A stretch of DNA of 64,000 bases. Source: Scleromatobacter sp045810285 (GTDB lineage: Bacteria; Pseudomonadota; Gammaproteobacteria; Burkholderiales; Burkholderiaceae_C). The stretch lies in NCBI GenBank assembly GCA_045810285.1, contig JBJMWE010000110.1, positions 33,424 through 97,423 on the forward strand. Reading direction: 5' to 3'. This document shows, one piece after another, positions 40,029 through 49,704 of the stretch. The first letter of the stretch is position 1, and each line of letters starts with the position of its first letter. Below the pieces are notes generated by a model. That model searched no databases. It worked only from the letters and a program-made list of their open reading frames with translations, and had not been told where the DNA came from. Both the position numbers and the translations under genes were made by a program.

Positions 40029-40793
40029 ATGACCCGCGCCCTCATCGCCGACGACGAACAGCAGCTCGCCCACTACCTGCGCGACCAGCTGCTCGAGCTG
40101 TGGCCCGGACTCGAGATCGTCGCCATCGCCCGCAACGGCCTCGAAGCCGCCGCGACGATCGCCGAGCTGCAGCCCGACATCGCCTTCCTCGACATCCAGA
40201 TGCCCGGGCTGACCGGCCTGGAGGTGGCCGCCGGCATCGAGGGCCTGACGCGCGTCGCGTTCGTCACCGCCTACGACGAGTATGCGCTGGCCGCCTTCGA
40301 CACCGCGGCGCTGGACTACGTGCTCAAGCCCGTCACCCCCGAACGCCTGGCGCGCACCGTCGAACGCCTGCAGCGCGCGCTCGCGCCGCGCCCCGACGCC
40401 GACCCCGCCGACGACGACCGCCTCGCCCGCGCGCTGCGCGCGTTGCAGCAGCCCGCGCCCGCGGCGGCGCCGCTGCGCTGGATCCGCGCGAGCCAGGGCG
40501 AACTGACGCACCAGGTGCCCGTCGCCGACGTGCTGTTCTTCCACGCCGACGACAAGTACACCTGCGTGCGGACGGTCCAGGCCGAGTACCTGATCCGCAC
40601 CCCCGTCACCGAGCTGGCGGCGCAGCTCGACGCCGACCAGTTCTGGCAGATCCACCGCTCCACCATCGTCAACCTGGCCCACCTGGCCGGCACCCGCCGC
40701 GATGACGCCAGCCGCCTGTTCGTGCGCATGGCCGGCTGGAAGGACGAGCTGCCGGTGAGCCGGGCGTACGTGCACCTGTTCAAGCCGATGTGA
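40029..40793 (+). CDS. LytTR-family response regulator
   Basis: The 254-residue transcription factor pairs a receiver domain (about 1-118) with a LytTR DNA-binding domain (about 150-254). The receiver has the acidic pair D8/D9, the phosphorylated D55 in IAFLDIQMPG, T80 and K100 in DYVLKPV. The LytTR part shows VADVLFFHADDKYTCVRT and FWQIHRSTIVNLAHL. It is the partner of the LytS-type kinase upstream. An Ala/Pro-rich linker joins the two domains. Confidence 0.92.
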   Translation: MTRALIADDEQQLAHYLRDQLLELWPGLEIVAIARNGLEAAATIAELQPDIAFLDIQMPGLTGLEVAAGIEGLTRVAFVTAYDEYALAAFDTAALDYVLKPVTPERLARTVERLQRALAPRPDADPADDDRLARALRALQQPAPAAAPLRWIRASQGELTHQVPVADVLFFHADDKYTCVRTVQAEYLIRTPVTELAAQLDADQFWQIHRSTIVNLAHLAGTRRDDASRLFVRMAGWKDELPVSRAYVHLFKPM

Positions 40794-40910
40794 GGTGGCG
40801 CGCCGACGTGGTACCCGGACGCGGGCGCTGCCACTCGCGGAAAACGTTGCCGTCGGCCGCATGCATCCAGGCAAGTCGCCAACTATTCGTCTCCTGAAGG
40901 CGCCGCCGGT

Positions 40911-40938
40911 TCAAGCCGGCGCCCCGGCGCGCCGATAA
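40911..40938 (+). promoter_or_regulatory. Candidate FliA (sigma-28) promoter of the Cache chemoreceptor gene
   Basis: GCCGATAA at 40931-40938 is a perfect match to the sigma-28 -10 consensus. It is preceded by TCAAG at 40911-40915, close to the TAAAG core of the -35 box, at about the right distance. Transcription would begin near 40948, about 70 bases before the start codon. This ties the receptor to flagellar/chemotaxis control. Confidence 0.65.
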
Positions 40939-41019
40939 GACCGGGACGTGGCGGGTTTCGCCACGCCGTTGGGCATGGGCGGTCGGCCGTCCAGGCGCCC
41001 GTCGAACCGGAGATCCGTG

Positions 41020-42564
41020 ATGGGCAAGACTGTTTCCGTGGCTGCGCGCCTGCGCTGGATGGCGGCCGGCGTCACCTTGATGACCCTGGGCCTGGCGGCC
41101 TGGACCGGATTCGCGTTCTACCAGGCCACGCTCGAGCAGCGCCTGGCGACCACCCGCAATGTCGTCCAGCAGTCAGTGGGCATCGCGCAGAAGTACGCGG
41201 ACGCCGCGCACGCCGGGCAGATGACCGACGACGCCGCGCGCCAGCAGGCGATGGCCGAGATCAAGGCGCTGCGCTACGACGGCAAGGAATACGTCTGGAT
41301 CAACGACATGCAGCCGCGCATGGTCATGCATCCGATCAAGCCGGAGCTCGAAGGCAAGGACCTGTCGGAGTTCAAGGACGCCGCCGGCGGCAAGCTGTTC
41401 ATCGCGATGACCGAGCTGGTCAAGCACCACGGCAGCGGCTTCTACGACTACGTCTGGCCCAAGCCCGGCAGCACGGATTCCGAGCCCAAGCGCTCCTACG
41501 TGGCCGGCTTCGAGCCCTGGCAATGGGTCATCGGCTCGGGCGTGTACGTGACCGAGGCGCGGACGGCGGCCATGCGCTTTGCCACCGTGAGCCTCGCCAC
41601 GGGCCTGCTCGGCGGCGTGGCGGTGTTCATGTTCGTCAACGGGCTGGCGCGCTCGATGCAGCGCAGGCTGCGCGACGTGGAGGCCGCGCTCGCGGGCATC
41701 GCCGCCGGCGACCTGACGTGCACGCTGGCCTCGGATCGCAACGACGAGATCGGCCGCCTGGTCGTCGCCGTCAACCGCACGCGCGACGGGCTCGCGCACG
41801 TCGTCTCGCAGGTGCGCGCCTCCACCGAGAACATCGCCAATTCGTCCACCGAGATCGCCACCGGCAACCTCGACCTGTCGCAGCGCACGGAAGAGACGTC
41901 GAGCAACCTGCAGCGCACCGCGAGCTCGATGCAGCAGCTCACCGGCACCGTGCGCCAGAGCGCCGAGGCGGCCAGCCAGGCCAACACCCTCGCGAACTCG
42001 GCCTCCGAGGTCGCCTCCCGCGGCGGCGTCGTGGTGTCGCAGGTCGTCTCCACGATGAACGAGATCAGCGAGTCCAGCCGCAAGATCAGCGACATCATCG
42101 GCGTCATCGACGGCATCGCCTTCCAGACCAACATCCTCGCGCTGAATGCGGCCGTGGAAGCCGCCCGCGCGGGCGAGCAGGGCCGCGGCTTCGCGGTCGT
42201 CGCCAGCGAGGTGCGCACGCTGGCGCAACGCAGCGCGGCCGCCGCCAAGGAGATCAAGTCCCTGATCGGCAGCAGCGTCGAACGCGTCGAGACGGGCGGC
42301 CGGCTGGTGCAGGACGCGGGCACGACGATGCACGAGATCGTCGCCTCGGTGCAGCGGGTGTCCAGCATCGTCGGCGAGATCACCGCCGCGGCCTCCGAGC
42401 AGAGTTCGGGCATCGGCGAGGTCAACGGCGCCGTGACGCAGCTCGATCGCATGACGCAGCAGAACGCCGCGCTCGTGGAAGAAAGCGCCGCGGCCGCCGA
42501 ATCCCTGAAGGAACAGGCCCAGCGGCTGGCCGGGGTGGTCAGCACGTTCAGGCTCGCGGCCTGA
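41020..42564 (+). CDS. Methyl-accepting chemotaxis protein with single Cache (sCache_2) domain
   Basis: The 514-residue receptor has TM1 (WMAAGVTLMTLGLAAWTGFA). A periplasmic sCache_2 domain spans about 40-175 (YDGKEYVWINDMQPRMVMHP, GFYDYVWPKPGS, WVIGSGVYV). TM2 (LATGLLGGVAVFMFVNGLA), a HAMP domain and the signalling coiled coil follow, with the conserved tip DIIGVIDGIAFQTNILALNAA. The C-terminus (VVSTFRLAA) has no NWETF tether. sCache_2 receptors often bind small organic acids or amines; the ligand here is unknown. A sigma-28-like promoter precedes the gene. Confidence 0.93.
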   Translation: MGKTVSVAARLRWMAAGVTLMTLGLAAWTGFAFYQATLEQRLATTRNVVQQSVGIAQKYADAAHAGQMTDDAARQQAMAEIKALRYDGKEYVWINDMQPRMVMHPIKPELEGKDLSEFKDAAGGKLFIAMTELVKHHGSGFYDYVWPKPGSTDSEPKRSYVAGFEPWQWVIGSGVYVTEARTAAMRFATVSLATGLLGGVAVFMFVNGLARSMQRRLRDVEAALAGIAAGDLTCTLASDRNDEIGRLVVAVNRTRDGLAHVVSQVRASTENIANSSTEIATGNLDLSQRTEETSSNLQRTASSMQQLTGTVRQSAEAASQANTLANSASEVASRGGVVVSQVVSTMNEISESSRKISDIIGVIDGIAFQTNILALNAAVEAARAGEQGRGFAVVASEVRTLAQRSAAAAKEIKSLIGSSVERVETGGRLVQDAGTTMHEIVASVQRVSSIVGEITAAASEQSSGIGEVNGAVTQLDRMTQQNAALVEESAAAAESLKEQAQRLAGVVSTFRLAA

Positions 42565-42607
42565 GCGGCGTCGCGAGCGCCGCAGACTCGGCCGGATCGT
42601 CTCGGGC

Positions 42608-43711
42608 TCAGGTACGGCGCAGCGCCGTCGTCCGCTGTCCCGCGGTCAGCGCCCCGGCGCAGTCGGCCGCGAAGAACGCCCAGTTGTCGGCGTTGCGGAT
42701 CGTCGCGCCGCTCGGGTAGCCCGCGTGCGGGCCGATGCCCGCCCAGGCGTAGCGGGACTGGCCGTCGTTGACGTCGTGCGTGCCGCACACCAGGTGCGAG
42801 AGCTCGTGCACGAGGATGCGCGTCCAGTTCGCCTGGCCGCGCAGCACGTTGCCGGCGACGTCGTCGAAGAACGCGCCTTCGACGTAGACCACGTCCATGC
42901 CCTCGCTGCGCGCGCGGAACGCGAAGGCCTCGGTGCGCAGGAACTCGACCTCCAGGCCGGTGCTGGCCGCGCGCAGCGGCACCCAGTCGGTGATCACGAA
43001 GCGGCCGCGGTTCAGCGCCGCGACGATGTCCTTGAAGCCGCGTGCGAGCGTGGCGACCACCTTGTCGACGACCGCCTCGGCGGCCTCGGCCTCCACGAAC
43101 CAGCGCCGCACCAGCGCGCGCGCCCGCTCGCGTTCCGCGCTCGCGCTCGCGCGCGGGCGGCGCGCGTCGGCCAGCACCATCGTCGCGCGCTGGCACCAGC
43201 CCAGCCCCTGCTGCACGGCCGCGCCGAGCCAGCGGCGCTCGCGCACGTCGAAGTGCTCGACGCGCGCGGCCAGCAGCTGCCGCGCGCCCGCGACCGTGGC
43301 CGCCCCCTCGTGGAACTGGCTGCTGGGCCAGTCGGTGAACTCGGAGGGCAACGCCACGATCCAGGTACCCCGGCTGCCCGCACGGCCCTCGAGATGGACA
43401 TGGCGCAGCAGCTTGAGCGCGGCGGCGCGTCGGCGGGCATCGTCCGCGACGAGGCTGCCGTCTGTGCCCGGCCCCACCGCGCGCAGCAGGCCCTCGGCCT
43501 CGTCCACGCGCTCGACGCCGCAGGCATGCGTGGCGCGGCGGCGCAGCTCGTCGAGGGCCTCGGCGCGGCCGACGTCGAAGCCGTCGAGCCCCAACAAGCG
43601 CGCGAGCTGCGCGACGACGGGCTGCCAGTCGGGCTCGAACGCCTCGGGCGACGCCAGCACCTCGCGCACGGCGTCGTATTCGCTCCTGAACTTGCGGTTC
43701 CAGTCGACCAT
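42608..43711 (-). CDS. Asp-zincin (M35-like) metallopeptidase, candidate type VI effector
   Basis: The 367-residue protein is not a T6SS structural subunit. Its C-terminal domain has the zinc motif HELSH (302-306, in ILVHELSHLVCGTHDVN), followed at once by GTHDV. This fits the HExxH...GTxD signature of deuterolysin/Asp-zincin peptidases (M35, 'lysine-specific metallo-endopeptidase' domain), in which that Asp is the third ligand. A typical end NADNWAFFAADC follows. The N-terminal 150 residues are not recognised. It has no signal peptide, as expected for a T6SS cargo. It is the last gene after clpV (92-base gap). Effector status is inferred from position. Confidence 0.75.
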   Translation of the reverse strand: MVDWNRKFRSEYDAVREVLASPEAFEPDWQPVVAQLARLLGLDGFDVGRAEALDELRRRATHACGVERVDEAEGLLRAVGPGTDGSLVADDARRRAAALKLLRHVHLEGRAGSRGTWIVALPSEFTDWPSSQFHEGAATVAGARQLLAARVEHFDVRERRWLGAAVQQGLGWCQRATMVLADARRPRASASAERERARALVRRWFVEAEAAEAVVDKVVATLARGFKDIVAALNRGRFVITDWVPLRAASTGLEVEFLRTEAFAFRARSEGMDVVYVEGAFFDDVAGNVLRGQANWTRILVHELSHLVCGTHDVNDGQSRYAWAGIGPHAGYPSGATIRNADNWAFFAADCAGALTAGQRTTALRRT

Positions 43712-43803
43712 GTCCCCACCCGGCCAATCTGCGAAGAAGGCCCCCGGCCTTCGCGCAGGCGGCCACCGGCCGCCCGCAGGGTCTCGCCTGGCTGGCGCCG
43801 ACT

Positions 43804-46530
43804 TCAGGCGAAGTCGTAGGCGAACTCGTTGTCCCTGACCGTCACCGTCACGCCCTTGATCGCGTCGCCGCGCATCATGCGCTCCAGGAACTCGCGCGAG
43901 ATCTCGGGCAGCATGGTGTTGGTGAGGATCGCGTCGATCATGCGGCCGCCCGACTCGCTCTCCGTGCAGCGGCTGACGACCAGCTTGACGACATCGGCGT
44001 CGCAGTTGAACGGCATCTTGTAGCGCGCCTCGACGCGCTTCTTGATGCGGCCCAGCTGCAGCTCGACGATCTTGCCCAGCATCTCGTCGGACAGCGGGTA
44101 GTACGGAATGGTGACGAGACGGCCCAGCAGCGCCGGCGGGAAGATCTTGAGCAGCGGCTCGCGGATCGCCTTGGCCATGCCTTCCGGATCGGGCATCAGG
44201 TCCGGATCCTTGCAGAGGTTGGCGATCATCTCCGTGCCGGCGTTCGTGGTCAGCAGGATCAGCGTGTTCTTGAAGTCGATCTGGCGGCCCTCGCCGTCCT
44301 CCATCCAGCCCTTGTCGAAGACCTGGAAGAACAGTTCGTGCACGTCGGAGTGCGCCTTCTCGACTTCGTCGAGCAGCACGACGCTGTAGGGCTTGCGTCG
44401 CACCGCCTCGGTCAGCACGCCGCCCTCGCCGTAGCCGACATACCCGGGAGGCGCGCCCTTGAGCGACGAGACCGTGTGGGCCTCCTGGTACTCGCTCATG
44501 TTGATGGTGATCAGGTTCTGCTCGCCGCCGTAGAGCGCCTCGGCCAGCGCGAGCGCCGTCTCGGTCTTGCCGACGCCGGAGGTGCCGGCCAGCATGAACA
44601 CGCCGATCGGCTTGTTCGGGTTGTCGAGGCCGGCGCGCGAGGTCTGGATGCGCTTGGAGATCATCTCCATCGCGTGATCCTGGCCGATGACGCGCTTGCC
44701 CAGCAGCGTGGGCAGCTTCAGGACAGTGTCGATCTCGTTGGCGGCCATGCGGCCCACCGGGATCCCCGTCCAGTCGCCGACCACGCTGGCCACCGCCTGG
44801 AAGTCCACCGTCGGCAGCATCAGCGGGCTCTCGCCCTGCAGCCTGGCGAGTTCGTCCTGCACCGTGCGCAGCTCGCTCATGACGTCGGCGCGCTCGCCGT
44901 CGGACAGCGTGGGCCTGGCTTCGGCGGCCTTCTCGGCGCTGGCTTCCAGCGCGCTGCCGGTGCCTTCGACCGGCTTGCCGCCGTCGCGCAACCGGGCGCG
45001 CAGCGACAGCAGGCGATCGACCAGGGCCTTCTCGTCGTTCCAGCGCTTCGTGAGCGTGGCCAGGCGATCCTTCTCGACGGCCAGCAGCGCGTTGACGGAC
45101 GCCTCGCGCTCGGCGGTCGGGATGCCGATGGCGGCCTCGCGGGCGATGATGCCGCTCTCGGTCTCCAGCGCCTCGATGCGGCGCTGCGAGTCGTCGACCT
45201 CGGCCGGCACCGCGTGCAGGCTGATGGCCACGCGCGCCGAGGCGGTGTCGAGCAGGCTGACCGACTTGTCCGGCAGCTGGCGGGCCGGGATGTAGCGGTG
45301 CGACAGCTTGACCGCGGCCTCCAGCGCCTCGTCGAGGATCTGCACCTTGTGGTGCTTCTCCATCGTGCTGGCGACGCCGCGCATCATCAGGATGGCCTTG
45401 GCCTCGTCCGGCTCGTCGACCTGGATGTTCTGGAAGCGCCGCGTCAGCGCCGGATCCTTCTCGATGTACTTCTTGTACTCGGCCCAGGTGGTGGCACCGA
45501 TGGTGCGCAGCTGGCCCCGCGCGAGCGCGGGCTTGAGCAGGTTGGCCGCGTCGCCGGTGCCCGCGGCGCCGCCGGCGCCGACCAGGGTATGCGTCTCGTC
45601 GATGAACAGGATGATCGGTTTGGGGCTGGCCTGCACCTCGTCGATGACCGAGCGCAGGCGCTGCTCGAACTCGCCCTTCATGCTGGCGCCGGCCTGCAGC
45701 AGGCCGACATCGAGCGTGAGCAGCGACACCTCCTTCAGGCTGGGCGGCACGTCGCCGCGCGCGATGCGCTGTGCGAAGCCTTCCACCACGGCCGTCTTGC
45801 CCACGCCGGCCTCGCCGACCAGGATCGGGTTGTTCTGGCGCCGGCGCATCAGGATGTCGACGACCTGGCGGATCTCGTCGTCGCGGCCGACGATCGGATC
45901 CATCTTGCCGCTGCGGGCCTGCGCCGTCAGGTCCACGGTGAACTTCTTCAGCGCCTCCTGCTTGCCCATCTGCGCCGGGGCGATCGCGCCGCTGGCTTCG
46001 CCAGGGGCCGCGCCACCGCCGACGTTGGAGCCGTCGCGCGCGGCCAGCGTGTCCTCGGGCGAGCCCGCGACGATCTTGGCGAAGTCGTCGAACAGGTCGT
46101 CCGGCTTGATCTTGCGGAACTCCGCGGAGATCGCGTAGAGCGCGTTGCGCAGCGTCTGCGTCTTGACCGCCCCCACCATGAGCAGGCCGGTGCGCACGGC
46201 GCTCTCGCCGTACTGCAGCGTGCCGTACAGCCAGCCTTCCTGCACCATCTTCTCGATCACCGGCGAGAAGTCGGAGATCGACGTCGCGCCGCGCGGCAGC
46301 GCGTCGAGCGCCGTGGTGATGTCCGCCGCCAGGCGCGAGGCATCGAGCGAGAAGTGCTTGAAGATGCGATGCAGGTCCGAATCGCTCGCCTGGATCAGCT
46401 GGTGCAGCCAGTGCACCAGCTCGACATACGGATTGCCTCTGAGCTTGCAGAAGACGGTCGCTCCCTCGATGCCCTTGTACGCGACCGGGTTGAGCTTGCC
46501 GAACAGCGCGACACGACTGATTTCACTCAC
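43804..46530 (-). CDS. clpV: T6SS disassembly ATPase ClpV
   Basis: The 908-residue AAA+ unfoldase recycles the contracted TssB-TssC sheath. An N-terminal Clp_N domain (LVHWLHQLIQASDSDLHRIFKHF, FSPVIEKMVQEGWLYGTLQYG) is followed by AAA domain 1 (Walker A GEAGVGKTA, Walker B LFIDETHTLVGAGG). The middle coiled coil and AAA domain 2 follow (Walker A GTSGVGKTE, Walker B VVLLDEVEKAH). The pattern and length match TssH/ClpV rather than ClpB. It lies downstream of tssG in the same transcription unit. Confidence 0.96.
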   Translation of the reverse strand: MSEISRVALFGKLNPVAYKGIEGATVFCKLRGNPYVELVHWLHQLIQASDSDLHRIFKHFSLDASRLAADITTALDALPRGATSISDFSPVIEKMVQEGWLYGTLQYGESAVRTGLLMVGAVKTQTLRNALYAISAEFRKIKPDDLFDDFAKIVAGSPEDTLAARDGSNVGGGAAPGEASGAIAPAQMGKQEALKKFTVDLTAQARSGKMDPIVGRDDEIRQVVDILMRRRQNNPILVGEAGVGKTAVVEGFAQRIARGDVPPSLKEVSLLTLDVGLLQAGASMKGEFEQRLRSVIDEVQASPKPIILFIDETHTLVGAGGAAGTGDAANLLKPALARGQLRTIGATTWAEYKKYIEKDPALTRRFQNIQVDEPDEAKAILMMRGVASTMEKHHKVQILDEALEAAVKLSHRYIPARQLPDKSVSLLDTASARVAISLHAVPAEVDDSQRRIEALETESGIIAREAAIGIPTAEREASVNALLAVEKDRLATLTKRWNDEKALVDRLLSLRARLRDGGKPVEGTGSALEASAEKAAEARPTLSDGERADVMSELRTVQDELARLQGESPLMLPTVDFQAVASVVGDWTGIPVGRMAANEIDTVLKLPTLLGKRVIGQDHAMEMISKRIQTSRAGLDNPNKPIGVFMLAGTSGVGKTETALALAEALYGGEQNLITINMSEYQEAHTVSSLKGAPPGYVGYGEGGVLTEAVRRKPYSVVLLDEVEKAHSDVHELFFQVFDKGWMEDGEGRQIDFKNTLILLTTNAGTEMIANLCKDPDLMPDPEGMAKAIREPLLKIFPPALLGRLVTIPYYPLSDEMLGKIVELQLGRIKKRVEARYKMPFNCDADVVKLVVSRCTESESGGRMIDAILTNTMLPEISREFLERMMRGDAIKGVTVTVRDNEFAYDFA

Positions 46531-46630
46531 GGTGACTCCTCATTCGGGCCTCGACGTGCCCAGTTGGATGGCTGCCCTGATTGGAGCGTTGTTCGATGGG
46601 GTTTTCAATCCCCCGCGGCGGGGAGCGCCC

Positions 46631-47806
46631 TCAGGTGATTCCCAGGACCAGGTCGCCCGCAGGCGTCTCGACCCGGCGCTTGCCGAGCCATGAGGTCCAG
46701 CCCAGCGCGCCGGCGGCGCCGAGCCTGACGGCCGGCACCTCCTCCTTCTTCAGCACGAGGTGCATCTCGCAGGAGAGTTCGTAGCCGACGTAGTTCAGCA
46801 CCCAGTCACGCAGGCGCTTCATGCTCTCGCCGCCCGGCAGGAAGCGCTTGTACTGCTCGAGGGTGAGCGGCCCGATCTCGATGCGGAAGCGCGTCTGGCA
46901 GTCCCACACCTTGGCGCCGATGACCGCGTTCCGGCCCAGCCCCACCGGCGCGTTGCGCAGGCCGATGCGCGAGTGCGCCTCGTCGGGCAGGCGCATCCAG
47001 TGCGGCTGCCACTGGTGTACCTGCACGGGTACCCGGAAGAAGTCGTTGAGGATGCGCTCCAGGCCCTCGGCGCCGTGCACCGAGCGCCCCAGGATGCCGG
47101 CTGCCGCGAGGCGCGCGCCGTCAGGCACCGAATCGCGGTTGGACAGCGACGTCTGGCCATAGCCGGCGAGCGAGCCGATCCAGCGGCTGAACGGATCGTT
47201 GTCGGGGCGATCGAGGCTGACCGCGGGCGACGCCTCGGCCCAGGCGCGATACAGCAGCGACAGCAGCCGGTGGTGGAACATGTCGACGAAGCGCGTGAAC
47301 GCGTCGTCCGACGGCTGCCGGCGCGAGCGCTCGCGCGCGTGCTCGGTCAGGTGCAGCGGCAACGGGCCGTTGGCGCCGAACAGGCCGAAGAAGCGCTGGT
47401 GCAGCACCGGCGGCTTGTCGCCGTCCGCGGGCGCGAAGCGCGCGATCGTCGCGGGAGCGAACGACAGCGACGGCGCCTGCGCGAAGCGGATCGGGTCGTC
47501 GCGCAGCCGCAGCGAGGTGCCCACGCGCGGCAGGCCCGGATGCGCGTTCTCCAGCAGCCGCACGGCCGCGAAGAAGCCGAAGCGGTGCGGTTCGTCGGCC
47601 AGGCGCCGCAGCAGCTCCTGGCGCGCCTCGTAACGCGCGGCCTTGGCCGCTTCCTGCTGCGCCAGCATCTCGGCGACCGCCGCCGCGTGGCCGCCGACCT
47701 CGCCCTTGAGCGAGTCGAGCGCGTTGAGCACGTCGGCGACCGTCAGGACGCGCGTGTCTTCCGGATCGTCCTCGCCGGAGGGCGGCGACGCGGCGAACGC
47801 GGGCAT
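46631..47806 (-). CDS. tssG: T6SS baseplate protein TssG
   Basis: The 391-residue protein belongs to the ImpH/VasB family and forms the TssF2-TssG core of the baseplate wedge. Family features include RFGFFAAVRLLENAHPGLPRVGTSLR, PLPLHLTEHARER, FVDMFHHRLLSLLYRAW and the C-terminal LTLEQYKRFLPGG. An extra N-terminal segment of about 65 residues precedes the conserved region. The start at 47806 overlaps the tssF stop (ATGA), so translation is coupled. Confidence 0.94.
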   Translation of the reverse strand: MPAFAASPPSGEDDPEDTRVLTVADVLNALDSLKGEVGGHAAAVAEMLAQQEAAKAARYEARQELLRRLADEPHRFGFFAAVRLLENAHPGLPRVGTSLRLRDDPIRFAQAPSLSFAPATIARFAPADGDKPPVLHQRFFGLFGANGPLPLHLTEHARERSRRQPSDDAFTRFVDMFHHRLLSLLYRAWAEASPAVSLDRPDNDPFSRWIGSLAGYGQTSLSNRDSVPDGARLAAAGILGRSVHGAEGLERILNDFFRVPVQVHQWQPHWMRLPDEAHSRIGLRNAPVGLGRNAVIGAKVWDCQTRFRIEIGPLTLEQYKRFLPGGESMKRLRDWVLNYVGYELSCEMHLVLKKEEVPAVRLGAAGALGWTSWLGKRRVETPAGDLVLGIT

Positions 47807-49692
47807 CAGAGCACGGCGCGCGCGCCGATGCGCGGCGGCCAGGTCTTGACGGCGCCGCGCGTCTGCGAGGCGATGACCAGCTGCGTGAAGCTGTTCATGC
47901 TGGCGTAGCGCGCGATGAAGCGATCGAGCACGGCGCCCAGCACGAGGATGCCGGTGCCCTCGAAGGCCCGCTCGTCCAGCGTCAGCCACACCTTGGTGCC
48001 GCGCCCGAACACGATCGGCCCCTTGACCGGGATGCGGCTGATCGCCGCCTCGCTGCGCACCGAGACCAGGCCCTCGAGCTGCTTGTGCAGCGGCGAGAGC
48101 TCGTCCAGGCCGTACAGCGACAGCAGCTCGCGCAGCGAGGCCGCCCCGCCCTGCCCGTCGCTGTCGATCAGCGACAGGTAGTTGAGCGACAGGTGGCTCA
48201 GCGCGCGCCATGGCCCCTTGCCCTCGCCCACCGGGGCGACCGGCCGCGTCGGTCCGCGGATGCAGCGCACGCCCTTGACCGGCGTGTTCTCCTCGAGATA
48301 GAAATCCGTGGCGCTGCCCACCGACAGCGTCAGCGGGAGGTCGCGGTTGGTGCTGAGCGTGTCGATGGCCAGCTGTTCAACCGAGGCCGGCCACGGGGCG
48401 GTCTGCGGATCGGCCAGCGTGACGTAGAGCTCGGTGCCGATGTAGCCGCTGCGCGGCCCGCGCTGGCGCGCCGCCTCGGACTGCAGGCGCGGCAGCCGGC
48501 GGGTGGAGAAGAACGCGTAGGAATCCGACGCGGCATCGTCATAGCGCGAATACAGCGGCTTGAACTCGCGCACCTGCGCCACGCCGGACTTGTCGATGCC
48601 TTGCACCGTCAGCAGCGAATACACCTCGAAGTCCATCGGCCGCGCGCGGTCGCTGATGACGTGGAACTCGTGGTCGCGCGTGTTGATCTCGACGCGGTCG
48701 GCGCGCTTCTTGAACAGGTTGATCGCCGGCGTGCAGTGCAGCGCGAAATTGCTCGGGTCGAGCGACTTCTCCAGCGTCACGTCGCTGCGGTCGGTGATGA
48801 ACAGCAGCTCGAACTCGGACGAGCCGATCTTGGCCGTGAGCTCGCGCAGGCCCTTGATGCGCGCGAACAGGTAGCGCGCCGGGAAGGCGCCGTATTCCTT
48901 GAGCAGGCGATAACCGGACAGCGCGCGATCCTGCACCGGCAGCAGCGCCTCGTCGTCCTCGAAGCCGCCGGGCACCAGCGCGTCGGCACCCAGCACGCCA
49001 GCGAGCGCGTGGCGGCGCAGCGGATCGACCACCGCGATGGCCTGGCAGCGCGCGAACAACTGTTCGTAGACACGGTGCGCGATGCCGTCGTCGCCCGCCA
49101 TGTGCAGCACCAGCTCGTCGAGCTCGAGCTGGTTGGCCAGCAGCGACGCCCCGACGCGAAAACGCAGCCGCAGGCAGGCGTTGGGCGACACGAGCCCCGA
49201 CAGCGCGGCCGGCGGCACGTCGGTCACGTGCGACTGGAAGCGCGCCTGGGCGATGCGCAGCGGCCACAGGCGCACGGCCTGGCCGGTGGTGAAGCGGCAT
49301 GCGGTGCGCTCGCCCGGCTGCAGGCGCGAGCTCATCACGCTGCCGCGCGGCACGGCGGGGCCGGCGGCCAGCGCCGGGTCGTCGAGGTCGGGCTCGAACT
49401 GCGCGATCAGCATCGACGGCGTCGGCGCGAGGTAGGACGGGTAGACAAGCTCGAGCAGGTGCTGCGTGAAGCGCGCGTATTCGGCGTCCTGCTGGTAGTG
49501 CACGCGGCCGGCGAGGAAGGCGAAGCCTTCCAGCAGGCGTTCGACGTACGGGTCGACGCATTCGCCGCTGGACGTCGTCTGTTCCAGCGCGAGGCGGGCC
49601 GCGATCTTCGGATGCTCGCGCGCGAATTCCGCGGCGGCGTCGCGGATGTGCAGCAGTTCCTGGCGGTAGTAACCGAGGAGGCGGGGGTCCAT
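47806..49692 (-). CDS. tssF: T6SS baseplate protein TssF
   Basis: The 628-residue ImpG/VasA protein is the large baseplate wedge subunit. Recognisable features are the N-terminal LLGYYRQELLHIRDAAAEFAREHPKIAARL, DPYVERLLEGFAFLAGRV, LVYPSYLAPTPSMLIAQFEPD, and near the end the segment FGRGTKVWLTLDERAFEGTG. Its gene starts 12 bases after the tssE stop and overlaps tssG. Confidence 0.96.
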   Translation of the reverse strand: MDPRLLGYYRQELLHIRDAAAEFAREHPKIAARLALEQTTSSGECVDPYVERLLEGFAFLAGRVHYQQDAEYARFTQHLLELVYPSYLAPTPSMLIAQFEPDLDDPALAAGPAVPRGSVMSSRLQPGERTACRFTTGQAVRLWPLRIAQARFQSHVTDVPPAALSGLVSPNACLRLRFRVGASLLANQLELDELVLHMAGDDGIAHRVYEQLFARCQAIAVVDPLRRHALAGVLGADALVPGGFEDDEALLPVQDRALSGYRLLKEYGAFPARYLFARIKGLRELTAKIGSSEFELLFITDRSDVTLEKSLDPSNFALHCTPAINLFKKRADRVEINTRDHEFHVISDRARPMDFEVYSLLTVQGIDKSGVAQVREFKPLYSRYDDAASDSYAFFSTRRLPRLQSEAARQRGPRSGYIGTELYVTLADPQTAPWPASVEQLAIDTLSTNRDLPLTLSVGSATDFYLEENTPVKGVRCIRGPTRPVAPVGEGKGPWRALSHLSLNYLSLIDSDGQGGAASLRELLSLYGLDELSPLHKQLEGLVSVRSEAAISRIPVKGPIVFGRGTKVWLTLDERAFEGTGILVLGAVLDRFIARYASMNSFTQLVIASQTRGAVKTWPPRIGARAVL

Positions 49693-49704
49693 GGGATCAG
49701 TGTG

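Noticed and set aside
44338..46638. Long plus-strand open frame opposite clpV
   Set aside because: Composition is that of a G+C-driven antisense frame and clpV is certain.
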